A stretch of DNA of 64,000 nt from AC-32 sp963755635 (lineage in GTDB: Bacteria; Actinomycetota; Thermoleophilia; Gaiellales; Gaiellaceae). A model generated the notes under the pieces. It saw nothing but the letters and a program-made list of their open reading frames with translations. It ran no database searches and was not told where the DNA came from. The DNA is taken from NCBI GenBank assembly GCA_963755635.1, contig CAVWKS010000004.1, forward strand, positions 1 to 64,000, in the 5' to 3' direction. The position numbers were made by a program, and so were the translations under genes. Below are positions 42,789-51,830 of the stretch, one piece after another (position 1 is the stretch's first letter; every line of letters begins with the position of its first letter).

Positions 42789-44581
42789 TTCCGGCCCGGG
42801 AGCGACTCCTTGAACTCCGCGAGCTTGCCGCGCAGCGACTTCTCCATCACGCCGACACGCTCGGGATCCCCCTTGACCATCGCCTTCGCCATCTTCTCGG
42901 CCTGCATCCGCGTGATGTGCGGCGGCAGCGGCGGCACCTCCGGGTCGGTCTTGACCTCGAGCAGGCAGGGGCCGTTCGCGCTCAGCGCCTCGTCCCACGC
43001 GGCGCCGACCTCGTCGCCGTTCTCGCAGTAGATCCCCTTGAAGCCGAGCAGCTCCGCGTACTTCGAATACGGGATGCTCGGGATCCACTGCGTGCCGGGG
43101 TACTTCGGATCGCCGGAGAGGACGCGCTGCTCCCACGTCACCTGGTTCAGGTCCTGGTTGTTGAAGACGCAGAAGACGAACGGGCCATCGCTCAGGCGCT
43201 CCTCGTAGCGCTTGATCGTGATCATTTCGTTCATCCCGTTCATCTGGAAGGCGCCGTCACCGACGAACGCGATCACCGGGCGGCTCGGGTGCGCGAACTT
43301 GGCCGCGATCGCATAGGGCGTGCCCGGGCCCATCGTCGCAAGCGTCCCCGAGAGCGACGCGCGGTTGCCGCTTCGCAGCTTGAGGTCACGTGCGAACCAG
43401 TTCGTCGAGGAGCCGGAGTCGGCGCAGACGATCGCGTTCTCGGGCAGCCGCTGCGAGAGCTCCCAGACGACGCGCTGCGGGTTCATCGGGTCGGCGTCCT
43501 GGTGCGCGCGGTCGTCGACGACCCGCCACCACTCGGAGACCTGGCCCTCGATCCGCTCGCGCCACGAGCGGTCTTCCTTGCGCTCGAGCTTCGGCAGCAG
43601 CTCGCGCAAGGTCTCCTTCGCGTCGCCGACGAGCTGGACGTCGACCGGGTAGCGGATCCCGATCCGGCTCGGGTCGAGCTCGATCTCGACGCAGCGCGCC
43701 TGTCCCTCCTTGGGCAGGAACTCCGAGTACGGGAAGCTGGTGCCGACCATCAGCAGCGTGTCGCAGCCGCCCATCAGCTCGTAGCTGGCGGTGGTGCCGA
43801 GCAGGCCGATCGAGCCGGTCACGAACGGGAGGTCGTCGGGCAGGACGTCCTTGCCGAGCAGCGCCTTCGCGACGCCGGCGCCGAGCAGCTCGGCGGTCTC
43901 GATCAGCTCGTCGCGCGCGCCCGCGGCGCCCTGGCCGATGAGCATCGCGACCTTCTTGCCTTCGTTCAGGATCCGGGCGGCGTCCTCGAGCTCGGGCTCG
44001 CCCGGCAGGACGCGCGGCTTCGCGTAGCCGATGCTGGAGTAGACCGCGCCGTGCTCGCGCGGCGGCGACTCGACCGCCTTCTCCTCCTGGACGTCGCCGG
44101 GGAAGATCAGCGTCGCGACGCCGCGCTTGTCGAGCGCGATCCGGATCGCGCGGTCGATCAGGTGGCGAGCCTGGGCCGGCTCCATGCAGACCTGGACGTA
44201 CTCGGAGACGTCCTTGAACAGCACCTGGAGGTCGATCTCCTGCTGGTAGGCGGCGCCGAGCGACATCCGCTTCTGCTGGCCGACGATCGCGAGCACCGGA
44301 GCGTGGTCGAGCTTGGCGTCGTAGAGGCCGTTGAGCAGGTGGACGGCCCCGGGGCCGGAGGTAGCGATGCAACAACCGATCTCGTCGGAGAACTTCGCGT
44401 GGCCGCACGCCATGAAGGCGGCCATCTCCTCGTGGCGGGCCTGGATGAACTCCGGCTTGCCCTCGGCGCGGTCGAATGCGCCCAGGAAGCCGTTGATCCC
44501 GTCGCCGGGGTAGCCGAACACGCGGTGGATTCCCCACTCGCTCAGGCGCTTCAACACGTAATCCGCAACCAACTCGGCCAT
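42785..44581 (-). CDS. Thiamine-pyrophosphate enzyme (pyruvate oxidase / acetolactate synthase-like)
   Basis: 598 residues with the three-domain TPP fold. The catalytic glutamate lies in ARHEEMAAFMACGHAKF, the active-site CCIATSGPGAVHLLNGLYD and DHAPVLAIVGQQ follow, and the TPP/Mg site reads VGDGAFQMNGMNEMITIK and FCVFNNQDLNQ (GDG-x(n)-NN). The AAYQQEIDLQVLFKDVSEYV loop is usual in pyruvate oxidase/POX5-type enzymes. Substrate is a 2-oxo acid; which one is not decided. AAGGAGG precedes the ATG. First gene of the long minus operon and divergent from the TfoX-like gene. Confidence 0.9.
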   Translation of the reverse strand: MAELVADYVLKRLSEWGIHRVFGYPGDGINGFLGAFDRAEGKPEFIQARHEEMAAFMACGHAKFSDEIGCCIATSGPGAVHLLNGLYDAKLDHAPVLAIVGQQKRMSLGAAYQQEIDLQVLFKDVSEYVQVCMEPAQARHLIDRAIRIALDKRGVATLIFPGDVQEEKAVESPPREHGAVYSSIGYAKPRVLPGEPELEDAARILNEGKKVAMLIGQGAAGARDELIETAELLGAGVAKALLGKDVLPDDLPFVTGSIGLLGTTASYELMGGCDTLLMVGTSFPYSEFLPKEGQARCVEIELDPSRIGIRYPVDVQLVGDAKETLRELLPKLERKEDRSWRERIEGQVSEWWRVVDDRAHQDADPMNPQRVVWELSQRLPENAIVCADSGSSTNWFARDLKLRSGNRASLSGTLATMGPGTPYAIAAKFAHPSRPVIAFVGDGAFQMNGMNEMITIKRYEERLSDGPFVFCVFNNQDLNQVTWEQRVLSGDPKYPGTQWIPSIPYSKYAELLGFKGIYCENGDEVGAAWDEALSANGPCLLEVKTDPEVPPLPPHITRMQAEKMAKAMVKGDPERVGVMEKSLRGKLAEFKESLPGRK

Positions 44582-44611
44582 CTCGTCCTCCTTGCTCGCT
44601 CCTGTTGAGTG

Positions 44612-44634
44612 TTTACACCGAGTGCCGATGTAAA
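44612..44634. promoter_or_regulatory. Palindromic operator between divergent TPP-enzyme and TfoX genes
   Basis: TTTACACCGAGTGCCGATGT followed by AAA: outer inverted repeat TTTACA/TGTAAA with imperfect inner pairing (CCGA/TCGG). A likely binding site of an unidentified repressor controlling the metabolic operon. Confidence 0.45.
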
Positions 44635-44657
44635 ACGCGGCGTACGATCCCGGCCAC

Positions 44658-44990
44658 ATGCCGTACGACGAAGAGCTCGCCGAGCGCATCCGCAGGCTCG
44701 TGGCGGACGAGCCGGGACTGGCCGAGAAGAAGATGTTCGGTGGGATCGCGTTTCTGGTCGGCGGCAACATGGCCGTCGCGGCCAGCGGGTGGGGCGGCCT
44801 GCTCGTGCGCGTGGATCCGGAGGAATCGGACTCGCTGGTGGACGGGACGCCGGCCTACCCGATGGAGATGCGCGGCCGGGAGATGGCCGGCTGGCTGCGG
44901 GTCGACTCGGAGCACCTCGGCGGCAAAGAGCTCGCCGCCTGGGTCGAGCGCGGCGTCGCCTACGCCCGCTCGCTGCCGGCTAAATCCTGA
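44658..44990 (+). CDS. TfoX N-terminal domain protein
   Basis: 110 residues: MPYDEELAERIRRLVADEPG, then AEKKMFGGIAFLVGGNMAVA, the MFGG core of the TfoX N-terminal domain, and EMRGREMAGWLRVDSEHLGG. Stand-alone TfoX_N proteins are common in actinobacteria and are not competence regulators there. Divergent from the TPP-enzyme operon across a palindromic site; the stop overlaps the end of the convergent ADH gene by 11 bp. Confidence 0.87.
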   Translation: MPYDEELAERIRRLVADEPGLAEKKMFGGIAFLVGGNMAVAASGWGGLLVRVDPEESDSLVDGTPAYPMEMRGREMAGWLRVDSEHLGGKELAAWVERGVAYARSLPAKS

Positions 44991-45960
44991 GCACCGCCGC
45001 GCCCTCGATCCGACCCGCGCGCAGGCGCTCGAGCGCCTCGTTCGCGTCGGCAAGCGGAAACTCCATGACGTGGGTGCGCACGGGCACGCGCGGCGCCAGC
45101 GCGAGGAACTCCTCGCCGTCCTGCCGGGTCAGGTTCGCGACCGACCGGATCGAGCGCTCCTCCCAGAGCAGCTCGTACGGAAAGGACGGGATGTCGCTCA
45201 TGTGGATCCCCGCGCAGACGACAACGCCGCCGCGGTCGAGCGCACGAAGGGCCGCCGGGACGAGCTCGCCCACGGGCGCGAAGACGATCGCGGCGTCGAG
45301 CGGCTCGGGCGGCAGCTCGTCCGAGGCGCCCGCCCACTCCGCGCCGAGCGAGCGCGCGAACTCCTGGCCTCGGGAGTCGCCGGAGCGGGTGAACGCGAAG
45401 ACGCGGCGGCCTTCGTGCCCGGCCACCTGCGCGACGACGTGTGCAGAGGCGCCGAAGCCGTAGAGACCGAGGCGCTCGGCGTCGCCTGCCAGCCGCAGCG
45501 ACCGGTAGCCGATCAGCCCTGCGCAGAGAAGCGGCGCCGCTTCCACCGCGGAGTAGCCCTCCGGGATGCGGAAGCAGTAGCGCGCGTCGGCGACCGCTGC
45601 CTCGGCGTAGCCGCCGTCGAGGTTGTAGCCGGTGAAGAGCGCACGCTCGCAGAGGTTCTCGCGACCGCTCCGGCAGAAGCGGCACTCGCCGCACGTCCAG
45701 CCGAGCCAGGGCACGCCCACCCGCTCGCCCGGCTCGAGCTCGACGCCCTCGCCGATCGCATCCACGAGCCCGACGATCTGGTGGCCGAGCACGAGCGGGA
45801 GCTTCGGGTCGGGCAGCTCTCCGTCGAGCACGTGCAGGTCGGTCCGGCAGACACCGCAGGCCTCGACGCGCACGCGCAGCTGGCCCCCGCTGGGCTCGGG
45901 CTCCGGGAGCTCCTTCGCGATGAGAGAGCTCCCGGGCCGTTCGAGCACCATGGCGCGCAT
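44980..45960 (-). CDS. Zinc-dependent alcohol dehydrogenase (AdhP-like)
   Basis: 326 residues. Catalytic zinc ligands C in EACGVCRTDLHVLDG and H in LGHQIVGLVDAIG. The structural zinc cluster is C-x2-C-x2-C-x7-C in WTCGECRFCRSGRENLCERA. The Rossmann motif LYGFGASAHVVAQVAG has the unusual GxGASA form of the TIGR02822 group. It may oxidise alcohols or reduce aldehydes with NAD. The start follows the FtsX-like stop by 11 bp, so it is the last gene of the transporter operon. A second in-frame ATG three codons in is an alternative. Confidence 0.88.
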   Translation of the reverse strand: MRAMVLERPGSSLIAKELPEPEPSGGQLRVRVEACGVCRTDLHVLDGELPDPKLPLVLGHQIVGLVDAIGEGVELEPGERVGVPWLGWTCGECRFCRSGRENLCERALFTGYNLDGGYAEAAVADARYCFRIPEGYSAVEAAPLLCAGLIGYRSLRLAGDAERLGLYGFGASAHVVAQVAGHEGRRVFAFTRSGDSRGQEFARSLGAEWAGASDELPPEPLDAAIVFAPVGELVPAALRALDRGGVVVCAGIHMSDIPSFPYELLWEERSIRSVANLTRQDGEEFLALAPRVPVRTHVMEFPLADANEALERLRAGRIEGAAVLRI

Positions 45961-45971
45961 CGCGCGCCACG

Positions 45972-48950
45972 CTACTGGTACCGCAGAGCCTCCGCCGGAT
46001 AGATGCGCGACGCGCGCAGCGCCGGCAGGTACGTCGTCCCGAGCGCCACCAGGTAGACCGCGAGGAAGATGACGCCGAGGTTCGCCCACGGCACGTCGAA
46101 GCTCAGGTTCTGCCAGCTCGGCGTGCTCTGCGAGTCGCTGATCACCTGGTGCGCGACCACCAGCCCGAGCACGGTCCCGACGACGATCGCGGTGAGCGCG
46201 ACGAACGACGACTCGAGCAGGAAGATGAGCTCGACCATGCTCTTGCGGAACCCGATCGCGCGCAGAACGCCGATGTGCTGTCTCCGCTCGACGACCGCGC
46301 GGGCGGAGATCACGCCGAGCGCAGCGACCCCCACGATCAGCCCGAGGCCCATGAACCCCATCACCAGCCGGTTCATCGTCACGTTGGCGGCGACCAGGTC
46401 GTGGAGCGTCTCCTTCAGCGCGTCCGCCTGCATGCCGTTGCCGACAAAGGCCGACTCGAGCCGCCTGGACGCGACTTTCGGGTCGACGCCCGGCTTGACG
46501 GCGAAGAGGTGGATCGTCGGCAGCGCGCGGGCGCCGAAGACCCGCTGGAGGGAGCGCTGCGAGGTCCAGAGGCCCGCCATGAACTCCGGCGAGCTGTCGG
46601 ACAGGACGCCGATCACCGTCAGCGTCAGCCGCTTGCCGGTCTGCGGGTCCCTGATCGCCACGCGAACCGGCTTGAACGCCTGATCCTCGAGGTAGAAACC
46701 GCGCAGCTTGAACTTGGGCGCCATCGCAAATCCCCAGTTCGCTTTCCGCGGCACCACGAACTGGTCGACGACGGCCAGGTTCGGCCTGGTCCGGAGGGCC
46801 TGCCACACTGCGGCGGAGGACGCGTAGCCGCGGGCGCGCGTGGCGAGCCGGTACGTCGTGTGGGAGAGGAACGCGGCGTCCGCCCCGTTGACGGTGTAGG
46901 ACTCCTCCTTCGCGCCGGTGCCGAGCTGGCGCGCCTTGACGGGCAGCGACGACTCGCTCGAGACGACGCTGAAGTCCTGCGGTCTCGCTCCGAGCGTGGC
47001 CTTGAGCGCCGCCGGCATGTTCACGATCGGCTGGGCGGGTGAGGTCGTGGCCCGCACGTCGAAGCCTCCGCCGAAGCTGTTGAGGTCGTTCGTCGCGTTC
47101 GTGAACGCGCCCGAGGTCGTCGCGCCGACGACGAGCGTGAAGACGACGAGCATGAACATCGCCAGCGTCACCCCGGTGCGGAAGAGGCTGCGCAGGGGGT
47201 ACGCCATGGACATTCGCAGCACGGGCGCGAGCCGCGGTATCCGGCCGGAGACCGAGCCGAGCGCGCCGAGCAGGACGTCCGCGTTGTACATCAGCGTCCA
47301 CGAGGCGCCGACGACGATCATCAGTCCGCCGAGGATGAAGATCGAGAAGTTCACCTTCATCTCTCCGAAGAGCCAGCGGCTGATCGGGAGCACGAACCAG
47401 AGCACGAGCGCAAGACCGGCACCAGTGTGCACGGCCCGTTCGGGGACGCCGAGCGCCCCCAGGAGCGGGACGAGCCCGAGGATCACCAGCGAGACGCCGA
47501 GGCCGAGCGTGACCGCGTCCTTCGCGCCGACTCCGGACACTGCAAGCACAGCTCCGAAGAGCACCGCGAGCGCGCCGAACACCAGGCTGCGGCGGCGGCG
47601 CGTCCGCTCCGGTGGCTCAGGCAGGTTGCGAATCGCGGTGACGATGTTCATCCGGCTCACGCGCCAGGCCGAGAAGGCGACCACGACGAGCGTCAGCAGC
47701 ACGCCGATCGCGTAGCCGAGTAGGAACGTCGCCGGCTTGACCGAGTAGCTGATGTGGAAGTCCCCCTGGGTCGAGAAGGCGCTGGCCATCGCCAGCACCA
47801 TTCCGTACGCGACCGCCACCCCGAGCAGCACGCCGACGAACGCAGCGAGCAGGTCGTAGGCAAGCCCCTCGTAGAGGAACATCTGCACCAGGTGGCCCCG
47901 GCGCGTGCCGACCGCGCGCGCGATTCCGAGCTCACCGCGCCGCTCCGCGGCGAGCATCACGAAGATCAGGAAGATCAGCAGGATGCCGGCCGCGATCGAG
48001 AACGAGCCGAAGGTGGTGAAGAACGACATGAACATCGCTCCGGCGGCGTCGGCCTGCTTGAGCGCGTCCTGCTTCGTGTTGTCGGCCTCGAGACCGAGGC
48101 GCGCGGCCTCGGGCTTGAGCACCCGCATCGCCTTGCCGGTGGCCGAGACCCCGCCTGCGTTCGAGATGAAGAGCGCCTTCACGAGCCCGGGCTTGCCGAG
48201 GAACTGCTGCGCCGGCACGAGCGGCATCATCACGGCGGCGCCGTCCGTTCCGACCCCGTCGTAGCGCACGATCGCCTTGACGGTCGCGGTCGCGGCGCGA
48301 TTGCCCGAGAGGATCTGGAGGATGTCCCCCGGCCTGGCGGCGAGCTTGTCCGCGGCCTTCGCGTTGAGATAGACCTCGTTCGGGTACAGCTGGGCGAGCG
48401 TGACGACCCGGCCGCCGCTGGCGCGAATCTGGCTGAAACCGCGCATCCCGGCGTTCGAGGTAGAGAACAGCATCACGCGGGGCTCGGACTGCCGGCTGGT
48501 CGTGTTCTGCACCGCAACCGGCTCGACGATCACCGGCTGCACGCCCTTCACGACGCCGGAGGAACGCGTGTCGCGGGCCAGCCGGCCTGCGTAGCTCTGC
48601 GGGAAGTAGCGCCAGCCCGTCGAGCCGCCCTGGCTGGCGAGAGCGGCCTCGATGCCCTTGGCACCGACGATCTCGTCCGTGTTCCCGAGCGCCGCGGTCG
48701 CGGACGAGCGAATCGTGTGGCTCATGGTGTCGCCCGTCGCGAAGGCCGCGGAGATGATCGTCGTGCCGAGCATCAGCCCGACGACTATCAACGCGGTCCG
48801 GCCGCGACGGCGGCTGAGGCTGCGGATGCCGAGCCGGAAGAAGACCCGGTTGCGCAGCGCGAGCACGGCGATGCCGCCGATGGCCAGCGCGAGGATGATC
48901 GTGAGCACGACCGTCAGCTCGTCGACGGGGAGCCCGAAGATCTTCGTCAT
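45972..48950 (-). CDS. MacB/FtsX-type ABC transporter permease
   Basis: 992 residues, two FtsX domains. Each has an N-terminal helix, a large periplasmic domain and three more helices. NRVFFRLGIRSLSRRRGRTA is the first pre-helix block and LRMSMAYPLRSLFRTGVTLA the second; GELGIARAVGTRRGHLVQMF and HIGVLRAIGFRKSMVELIFL are the FtsX signatures, and YLVALGTTYLPALRASRIYP the end. Such permeases work as mechanotransmitters with a MacB-like ATPase, here encoded upstream. Starts four bases after the ABM-like gene. Confidence 0.9.
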   Translation of the reverse strand: MTKIFGLPVDELTVVLTIILALAIGGIAVLALRNRVFFRLGIRSLSRRRGRTALIVVGLMLGTTIISAAFATGDTMSHTIRSSATAALGNTDEIVGAKGIEAALASQGGSTGWRYFPQSYAGRLARDTRSSGVVKGVQPVIVEPVAVQNTTSRQSEPRVMLFSTSNAGMRGFSQIRASGGRVVTLAQLYPNEVYLNAKAADKLAARPGDILQILSGNRAATATVKAIVRYDGVGTDGAAVMMPLVPAQQFLGKPGLVKALFISNAGGVSATGKAMRVLKPEAARLGLEADNTKQDALKQADAAGAMFMSFFTTFGSFSIAAGILLIFLIFVMLAAERRGELGIARAVGTRRGHLVQMFLYEGLAYDLLAAFVGVLLGVAVAYGMVLAMASAFSTQGDFHISYSVKPATFLLGYAIGVLLTLVVVAFSAWRVSRMNIVTAIRNLPEPPERTRRRRSLVFGALAVLFGAVLAVSGVGAKDAVTLGLGVSLVILGLVPLLGALGVPERAVHTGAGLALVLWFVLPISRWLFGEMKVNFSIFILGGLMIVVGASWTLMYNADVLLGALGSVSGRIPRLAPVLRMSMAYPLRSLFRTGVTLAMFMLVVFTLVVGATTSGAFTNATNDLNSFGGGFDVRATTSPAQPIVNMPAALKATLGARPQDFSVVSSESSLPVKARQLGTGAKEESYTVNGADAAFLSHTTYRLATRARGYASSAAVWQALRTRPNLAVVDQFVVPRKANWGFAMAPKFKLRGFYLEDQAFKPVRVAIRDPQTGKRLTLTVIGVLSDSSPEFMAGLWTSQRSLQRVFGARALPTIHLFAVKPGVDPKVASRRLESAFVGNGMQADALKETLHDLVAANVTMNRLVMGFMGLGLIVGVAALGVISARAVVERRQHIGVLRAIGFRKSMVELIFLLESSFVALTAIVVGTVLGLVVAHQVISDSQSTPSWQNLSFDVPWANLGVIFLAVYLVALGTTYLPALRASRIYPAEALRYQ

Positions 48951-48954
48951 GGCA

Positions 48955-49278
48955 CTAGACCAATGCGGTCTCCGGGGCGTCGGCGATCACGACGTCGTAC
49001 GTCTCGCGTCCCGGGGGTGACCGGTAGATGGTGATGAACTTCTCGACCTGCTCGGCGTAGAAGCTGCGCCCGCCGGCGATCCCGGCGTCCGCGGCCTCTT
49101 CGTCCGTCCAGAAGGTCAAGGCGAGCGCCTTGCCCTCGGGCGAGACGAGCACGTAGACACCCTCGTAGCCGTCCTGCTCGCGCAGCTCCGGCACGACGGA
49201 GTCGCGGAAGAGGTCGACCGCCTGGTCGATGCTCGTCCGCACAGGGTCGATCTCGGCGATTGTCACCCGCGCAATCAC
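48955..49278 (-). CDS. Small ABM-like protein in ABC operon
   Basis: 107 residues beginning VIARVTIAEIDPVRTSIDQA. A strand-helix-strand pattern (VVPELREQDGYEGVYVLVSP, ALALTFWTDEEAADA) resembles the ABM ferredoxin-like fold. The GTG at 49278 is favoured because it overlaps the ATPase stop (GTGA) with GGTGGGAG ahead; a GTG three codons further up is possible. Located between the ATPase and permease genes, an unusual place for such a protein. Confidence 0.7.
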   Translation of the reverse strand: MIARVTIAEIDPVRTSIDQAVDLFRDSVVPELREQDGYEGVYVLVSPEGKALALTFWTDEEAADAGIAGGRSFYAEQVEKFITIYRSPPGRETYDVVIADAPETALV

Positions 49279-50040
49279 GTCTCCCACCTCTCTTCCAGTA
49301 GCTCTTCGTCCACGATCTCGCCGTCGACCATGCGGACGATGCGGTCGGTCGCCCGGCCGACGGAGATGTCGTGGGTCACGATCAGGAACGTCAGGCCCCG
49401 CTCGCGGTTCAGCCGGCGCATCAGAGCGACGATCTCGTCGGCGTTCTCGCTGTCGAGGTCACCGGTCGGCTCGTCGGCCCAGACGATCGCAGGGTCGTTG
49501 ACGAGGGCCCGGGCGATCGTGACGCGCTGACGCTGGCCGCCGGAGAGCTCGTCGGGAACGTGTCCCGCACGCTTGCTCAGCCCGACGAGGTCCAGAGCCG
49601 CGACCGCCTTGCGGCGCGCCTCCTTCCCGGGCACCCGGGCCACGAGCAGCGGCAGCTCGACGTTCTCGACCGCGCTCAGGACCGGGATCAGGTTGTAGAA
49701 CTGAAAGACGAAGCCCATCCGCCGGGCCCGGTAGTCGGTTCGCTTCTCGTCGGAGAGCGAGCTGAGGCCGACGCCCTCGATCAGGACCTCGCCGGAGTCG
49801 ATCCGGTCGAGCCCCGAAAGGCAGTTCAGCAGGGTGGTCTTGCCCGAGCCGCTCGGGCCCATGATCGCGACCATCTCGCCGCGGGCGACCGAGAAGCTGA
49901 CCCCACGCAGGGCATGGACTTGCACCTTGCCCGTGTCGTAGAGCTTGTCGACGGCCTGGGCCTCGACGATCGCCTCGGCCGTCTTCCGCGACGGCGACGG
50001 GCGCCTCAGGCGCGGGTCGTGGTCTGACGCTGACGGCCAT
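49275..50040 (-). CDS. MacB/LolD-type ABC ATP-binding protein (start or frame uncertain)
   Basis: About 250 residues. Walker A MGPSGSGKTTLLNCLSGLD, Q-loop FVFQFYNLIPVLSAVENVEL, signature LSGGQRQRVTIARALV, Walker B AIVWADEPTGDLDSENA and switch H in LIVTHDISVGRATD. The core frame has no ATG nearby. A perfectly placed GGAGG serves the ATG at 50040, which reads MAVSVRPRPAPEAPV in another frame; one extra base near 49980 would connect the two. Alternatively a TTG at 50060, overlapping the stop of the small gene upstream (TTGA), starts the core frame directly. Works with the FtsX-type permease. Confidence 0.8.
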
Positions 50041-50056
50041 TCAGAACCTCCGATCC

Positions 50057-50224
50057 TCAACAGGGAGTTGCGTCGGGGTTGAAGCCCGGGATGCGCTGCC
50101 GCACCGCGCTCCGCTGGGCGCTCGTCGTCTTGTGCAGGAGCTCCCGGCGCGCGGTACCGCGCCGTAACGGGACCTCGGCTGCCTCCCGGCCGTTCCCCCG
50201 GCGACCGTTCGTTCGAGTAGTCAT
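50057..50224 (-). CDS. Small basic hypothetical protein (55 aa)
   Basis: 55 residues, rich in arginine and lysine (MTTRTNGRRGNGREAAEVPL), without a recognisable domain. GAGAGGAGG, five bases before the ATG, is one of the strongest Shine-Dalgarno sequences in the window and argues that it is translated. Its stop overlaps a TTG that could start the ATPase. It may be a leader peptide or a small regulator of the ABC operon. Confidence 0.5.
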   Translation of the reverse strand: MTTRTNGRRGNGREAAEVPLRRGTARRELLHKTTSAQRSAVRQRIPGFNPDATPC

Positions 50225-50395
50225 GACACCTCCTCTCAACGGTCTGTCGCAATGGTCGAGCACAAGCCTCCGGAGGACATCCGCAGCAGCGCCGATAGGC
50301 GCTCAGTAGTTCTCCGCGCGCGGGATCGGCGAGCGGACCGATGCGATCCCGAGCAGCGCGGCCGACCATGCGGTGAGACACCGAAGGAGGCCACG

Positions 50396-50842
50396 ATGCA
50401 CCAGATCTTGATCGCAACCGACGGCTCCGAGGCCGCTCGCGAAGCGGTCGACTTCGGCCTCGAGCTCGCTTCCGAGCATGGGGCCAGGGTCGTCCTCGTC
50501 CATGTCGCGCCGGCGGTCGACGTCGCGCCGACCAGCGGCTTCGGCATGACCGCCGCCGTCGAGCACGAGCTGAGCGACTACGACTGGAGCCCGCTCGAGG
50601 ATGCGCTCGCGCTGGCGCTCGAGCGCGGAGTCGACGCGAGCACGCACATGCTCATCGGCGAGACGGTGGACGAGATCGTCGCGTACGCAGACACGATCGA
50701 CGCCGACCTGATCGTGGTCGGCTCCCGCGGGCACGGAACGCTCGCGAGCGCGCTGCTCGGCAGCGTCTCGCGCGGCGTCCTCCGCGAGGCCCGCAGGCCC
50801 GTGCTCGTCGTGCGCCAGGCGCACGTTCCGGCACTCGCCTAG
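50396..50842 (+). CDS. Universal stress protein (UspA family)
   Basis: 148 residues. N-terminal HQILIATDGSEAAREAVDFG and the ATP-binding signature GSRGHGTLASALLGSVSRGV (G-2x-G-9x-GS), typical of ATP-binding UspA proteins of the actinobacterial dormancy response. ATG preceded by GAAGGAGG. Monocistronic. Another UspA lies at 54147. Confidence 0.92.
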   Translation: MHQILIATDGSEAAREAVDFGLELASEHGARVVLVHVAPAVDVAPTSGFGMTAAVEHELSDYDWSPLEDALALALERGVDASTHMLIGETVDEIVAYADTIDADLIVVGSRGHGTLASALLGSVSRGVLREARRPVLVVRQAHVPALA

Positions 50843-51057
50843 CAAAACGCCTTACCGAATCTGCTCGAGCTTCCTGCCCAGGAGCTCGAGCAGCGCGCCG
50901 AGTCCTCTGCGGAAACACCGCAATTACGCGCGGAGAATCCCTGGGGGCCTTTCGGTAATCCTCCTGATGGCGCTGCGCCGCGGGCCGAGCACCATCCGTC
51001 CAAGCGATAAAGGCCGAACGCGAAACATCGCTCGGCCGCGACGGAAGGAGAAAGGCA

Positions 51058-51774
51058 ATGCGTAAGTTCTTCGAGCTCGGGGGCGCAGTAGCAGCGGTTG
51101 TCCTCATCGCGTTCGGCATCGCCGCGATCGTGCTGAGCATCAACGGCCGCTCGACCGTCAACTCGAGCCTCAAGCAGGAGCAGATCACGGGCACGCCCGA
51201 CATGACTCCGGCGACGATCGCCGGCGAGGTCAAGGCGGCTCAGACGGCTCAGACGGCGCTGTTCGACAAGCTCCACGCCGCCGGCGTGAAGATGACGGCC
51301 TCGCCGATCGATACGCCGACCTGCTCCGTGGCAGGCACCCTGGTCGCCAACGGAACGGACGCGCGCTGCTTCGCGCGGTACATGCGCATCCACACGTTCG
51401 GCGCAACCTCAGGCCTGACCTACGCGCAGATGGGCCGCTACATCGCGAAGCCCGGCACGCCGTACAAGTACACGGACGGCCTCGGGGCGACCAACGACCC
51501 GACCATGGCCGCGGTCGACCCGAAGACGCAGCAGCCGGTTGCCAACGGCCGCCGCGACATCTGGGTCACCTACACGGCGCTGACCACGGCGCTGAACTCG
51601 AGCTACATGGCAACGCAGATGGCGATGTTCGGATTGGTCGTCGGCGTGGCCCTGCTGCTCGCTGGAATCGGCTTCGGGATCCTCGCCCTCGGTGGGGCCC
51701 TGGAGACGCCGCGCACGGCTTGGAGCTCGTTCGGCAAGAAGAGCGCAGAGCCGCACGCCGCGGCAAAGGCGTAG
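51058..51774 (+). CDS. Two-helix membrane protein with extracytoplasmic domain
   Basis: 238 residues. TM helix 1 at ~8-28 (LGGAVAAVVLIAFGIAAIVL), an external region of about 160 residues with two cysteines (residues ~82 and ~102) and TM helix 2 at ~190-215 (MFGLVVGVALLLAGIGFGIL) followed by a charged tail. I do not know a characterised homologue. The start follows AAGGAGAAAGG. A good terminator follows the stop. Confidence 0.7.
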   Translation: MRKFFELGGAVAAVVLIAFGIAAIVLSINGRSTVNSSLKQEQITGTPDMTPATIAGEVKAAQTAQTALFDKLHAAGVKMTASPIDTPTCSVAGTLVANGTDARCFARYMRIHTFGATSGLTYAQMGRYIAKPGTPYKYTDGLGATNDPTMAAVDPKTQQPVANGRRDIWVTYTALTTALNSSYMATQMAMFGLVVGVALLLAGIGFGILALGGALETPRTAWSSFGKKSAEPHAAAKA

Positions 51775-51796
51775 ACGGATTCTCTCTCCGTCGCGA

Positions 51797-51829
51797 GGGG
51801 CGGGCCCGCAAGGGCCCGCCCCGCCTCTT
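51797..51829. terminator. Bidirectional terminator
   Basis: Perfect 11-bp stem GGGGCGGGCCC / GGGCCCGCCCC with GCAA loop, followed by GCCTCTTT; it separates the membrane-protein gene from the convergent response-regulator gene. Confidence 0.8.
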
Positions 51830-51830
51830 T

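Noticed and set aside
45441..46072. Plus-strand frames inside the alcohol dehydrogenase and permease genes.
   Set aside because: Antisense shadows of genes with full motif support.
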